From Sphingomonadaceae bacterium (GTDB lineage: Bacteria > Pseudomonadota > Alphaproteobacteria > Sphingomonadales > Sphingomonadaceae), in NCBI GenBank assembly GCA_016742125.1, contig JACVCM010000081.1, forward strand, positions 1 through 14,282: 14,282 bases of DNA, given 5' to 3'. Below, one piece after another: positions 13,686 through 14,282 of this stretch (position 1 is its first letter; the number at the start of each line of letters is the position of its first letter). Made by a program: the position numbers and the translations under genes. The notes beneath the pieces are model-generated. The model was given only the letters and a program-made list of their open reading frames with translations, did no database searches and had not been told where the DNA came from.

Positions 13686-14282
13686 TCAGCGCGCTTCTGC
13701 CCAGGGCCGCAAGTTCAAATCCTTGTGGACAATAATCCGCAGCGGCCAACCGGGGCGCACCTTGATTGTGGGCTGGATGGCGAGATTCTTGGTGACCAGC
13801 TGCTGCCCTGCCTGCGAAGCATTTTGCTGTGTCGATTCACGCAACGCCCGCACGAGATCGCTTTCATTACCGCCAAATGTCAGCTCGGTGCCGACCCCCA
13901 GCAGCGTTGAGAGCGCAATGCCCTTGATCAGCCGCCATGTGTGATAATCGACCTTGTCGGACAGCCCCGCATAGCCAGAAGCATCGGTCGCGGGCGCATT
14001 GTCGATGCGGATCGAGGAACCATCGGGCATGATGATACGCTGCCAGACGAGCAGCGCCCGGCTTTGGCCGAACGCGACCACGCTGTCGTAGCTGCCAATC
14101 AGCCGTGCGCCCTGCGGCACAAGCAAGATGCGTCCGGTGGGGCTATCATAGACATTCTCGGTCACCAGCGCGTGGACGAACCCCGGCAGGACGGCCTCAA
14201 GTCCCCGGACGCGGCTTACCGAAACAAGCCGGTCCGCAGACACATGTATGGGGGACCGTACTCTTGCAACCCCAGTTGGGGG
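13686..14282 (-). CDS. trbI: TrbI, conjugative type IV secretion channel protein (VirB10 family), C-terminal part
   Basis: The last 198 residues of a TrbI/VirB10 protein; the frame is open to the right edge, so the start lies outside. The visible part is the conserved C-terminal domain (PF03743): G-F-V-H-A-L-V-T-E-N-V-Y-D-S-P-T-G, L-L-V-P-Q-G-A-R-L-I-G-S-Y, V-W-Q-R-I-I-M-P-D-G-S-S-I, G-Y-A-G-L-S-D-K-V-D-Y-H-T-W, then the hydrophobic stretch I-A-L-S-T-L-L-G-V-G-T-E-L that contributes to the outer-membrane pore, and the terminal P-T-I-K-V-R-P-G-W-P-L-R-I-I-V-H-K-D-L. TrbI spans the periplasm and links inner- and outer-membrane parts of the mating channel. It is followed at once by DUF2274 and alpA. 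The stretch just before V-L-P-G-F (about 14195-14260) matches the family poorly, but the frame is unbroken. Confidence 0.92.
   Translation of the reverse strand, partial: PPTGVARVRSPIHVSADRLVSVSRVRGLEAVLPGFVHALVTENVYDSPTGRILLVPQGARLIGSYDSVVAFGQSRALLVWQRIIMPDGSSIRIDNAPATDASGYAGLSDKVDYHTWRLIKGIALSTLLGVGTELTFGGNESDLVRALRESTQQNASQAGQQLVTKNLAIQPTIKVRPGWPLRIIVHKDLNLRPWAEAR

Noticed and set aside
1..14282. CRISPR array, tRNA, rRNA or insertion sequence
   Set aside because: No regularly spaced repeats, no cloverleaf or rRNA-like sequence, and no transposase reading frame were seen on either strand.

Overview
The window looks like DNA from an alphaproteobacterium of the order Sphingomonadales (Sphingobium, Novosphingobium, Sphingopyxis and relatives). 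The clues are two TonB-dependent receptors whose mature N-termini carry the I-E/A-E-I-I-V-T-A-R-K-R signature common in sphingomonads, moderately GC-rich coding DNA beside AT-rich promoters, and a trbI / DUF2274 / alpA gene order of the kind found in conjugative elements of these bacteria. This assignment is inference from protein flavour.

Positions 1-6246 hold a compact accessory metabolic locus. It contains the 3' end of a thiamine-diphosphate enzyme gene followed by an FMN quinone/azo reductase (+), an FAD aromatic monooxygenase (-), a short citrate-synthase/citryl-CoA-lyase homologue translationally coupled to a YciI-like protein (+), a second YciI-like protein (-), a phytanoyl-CoA dioxygenase family Fe(II)/2-oxoglutarate oxygenase (+) and an MFS permease (-). 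From the reductase on, the genes form alternating divergent and convergent pairs. The convergent pairs are only 8-24 bases apart, and the divergent pairs share AT-rich promoter regions containing palindromes at about 2155-2355, 3895-4030 and 6247-6517. No transcription regulator for this locus lies in the window.

Positions 6518-11699 hold two full-length outer-membrane TonB-dependent receptors in tandem (887 and 762 residues), each with its own leader region and a probable terminator between them. After them come a decayed flavin monooxygenase (about 11893-12333, with a stop, a frameshift and a probable internal deletion) and an intact SnoaL-like protein (12351-12812).

Positions 12813-13246 contain no convincing gene but do contain dyads and a short tandem repeat. 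Beyond them the minus strand carries the end of a conjugative-transfer operon: the C-terminal part of trbI, then DUF2274 and alpA. The catabolic-looking locus therefore adjoins, or is cargo of, an integrative conjugative element or conjugative plasmid.

Inferred joint function: the receptors and the MFS permease would import an organic compound across the two membranes. The FAD monooxygenase, PhyH oxygenase, YciI/SnoaL small-fold enzymes, TPP enzyme and citrate-synthase-like lyase would oxidise it and cleave C-C bonds, with the FMN reductase handling quinones or supplying reduced flavin. The substrate cannot be read from the sequence. The most unusual single feature is that the citrate-synthase homologue keeps both catalytic histidines but appears to have threonine where the family has its catalytic aspartate.
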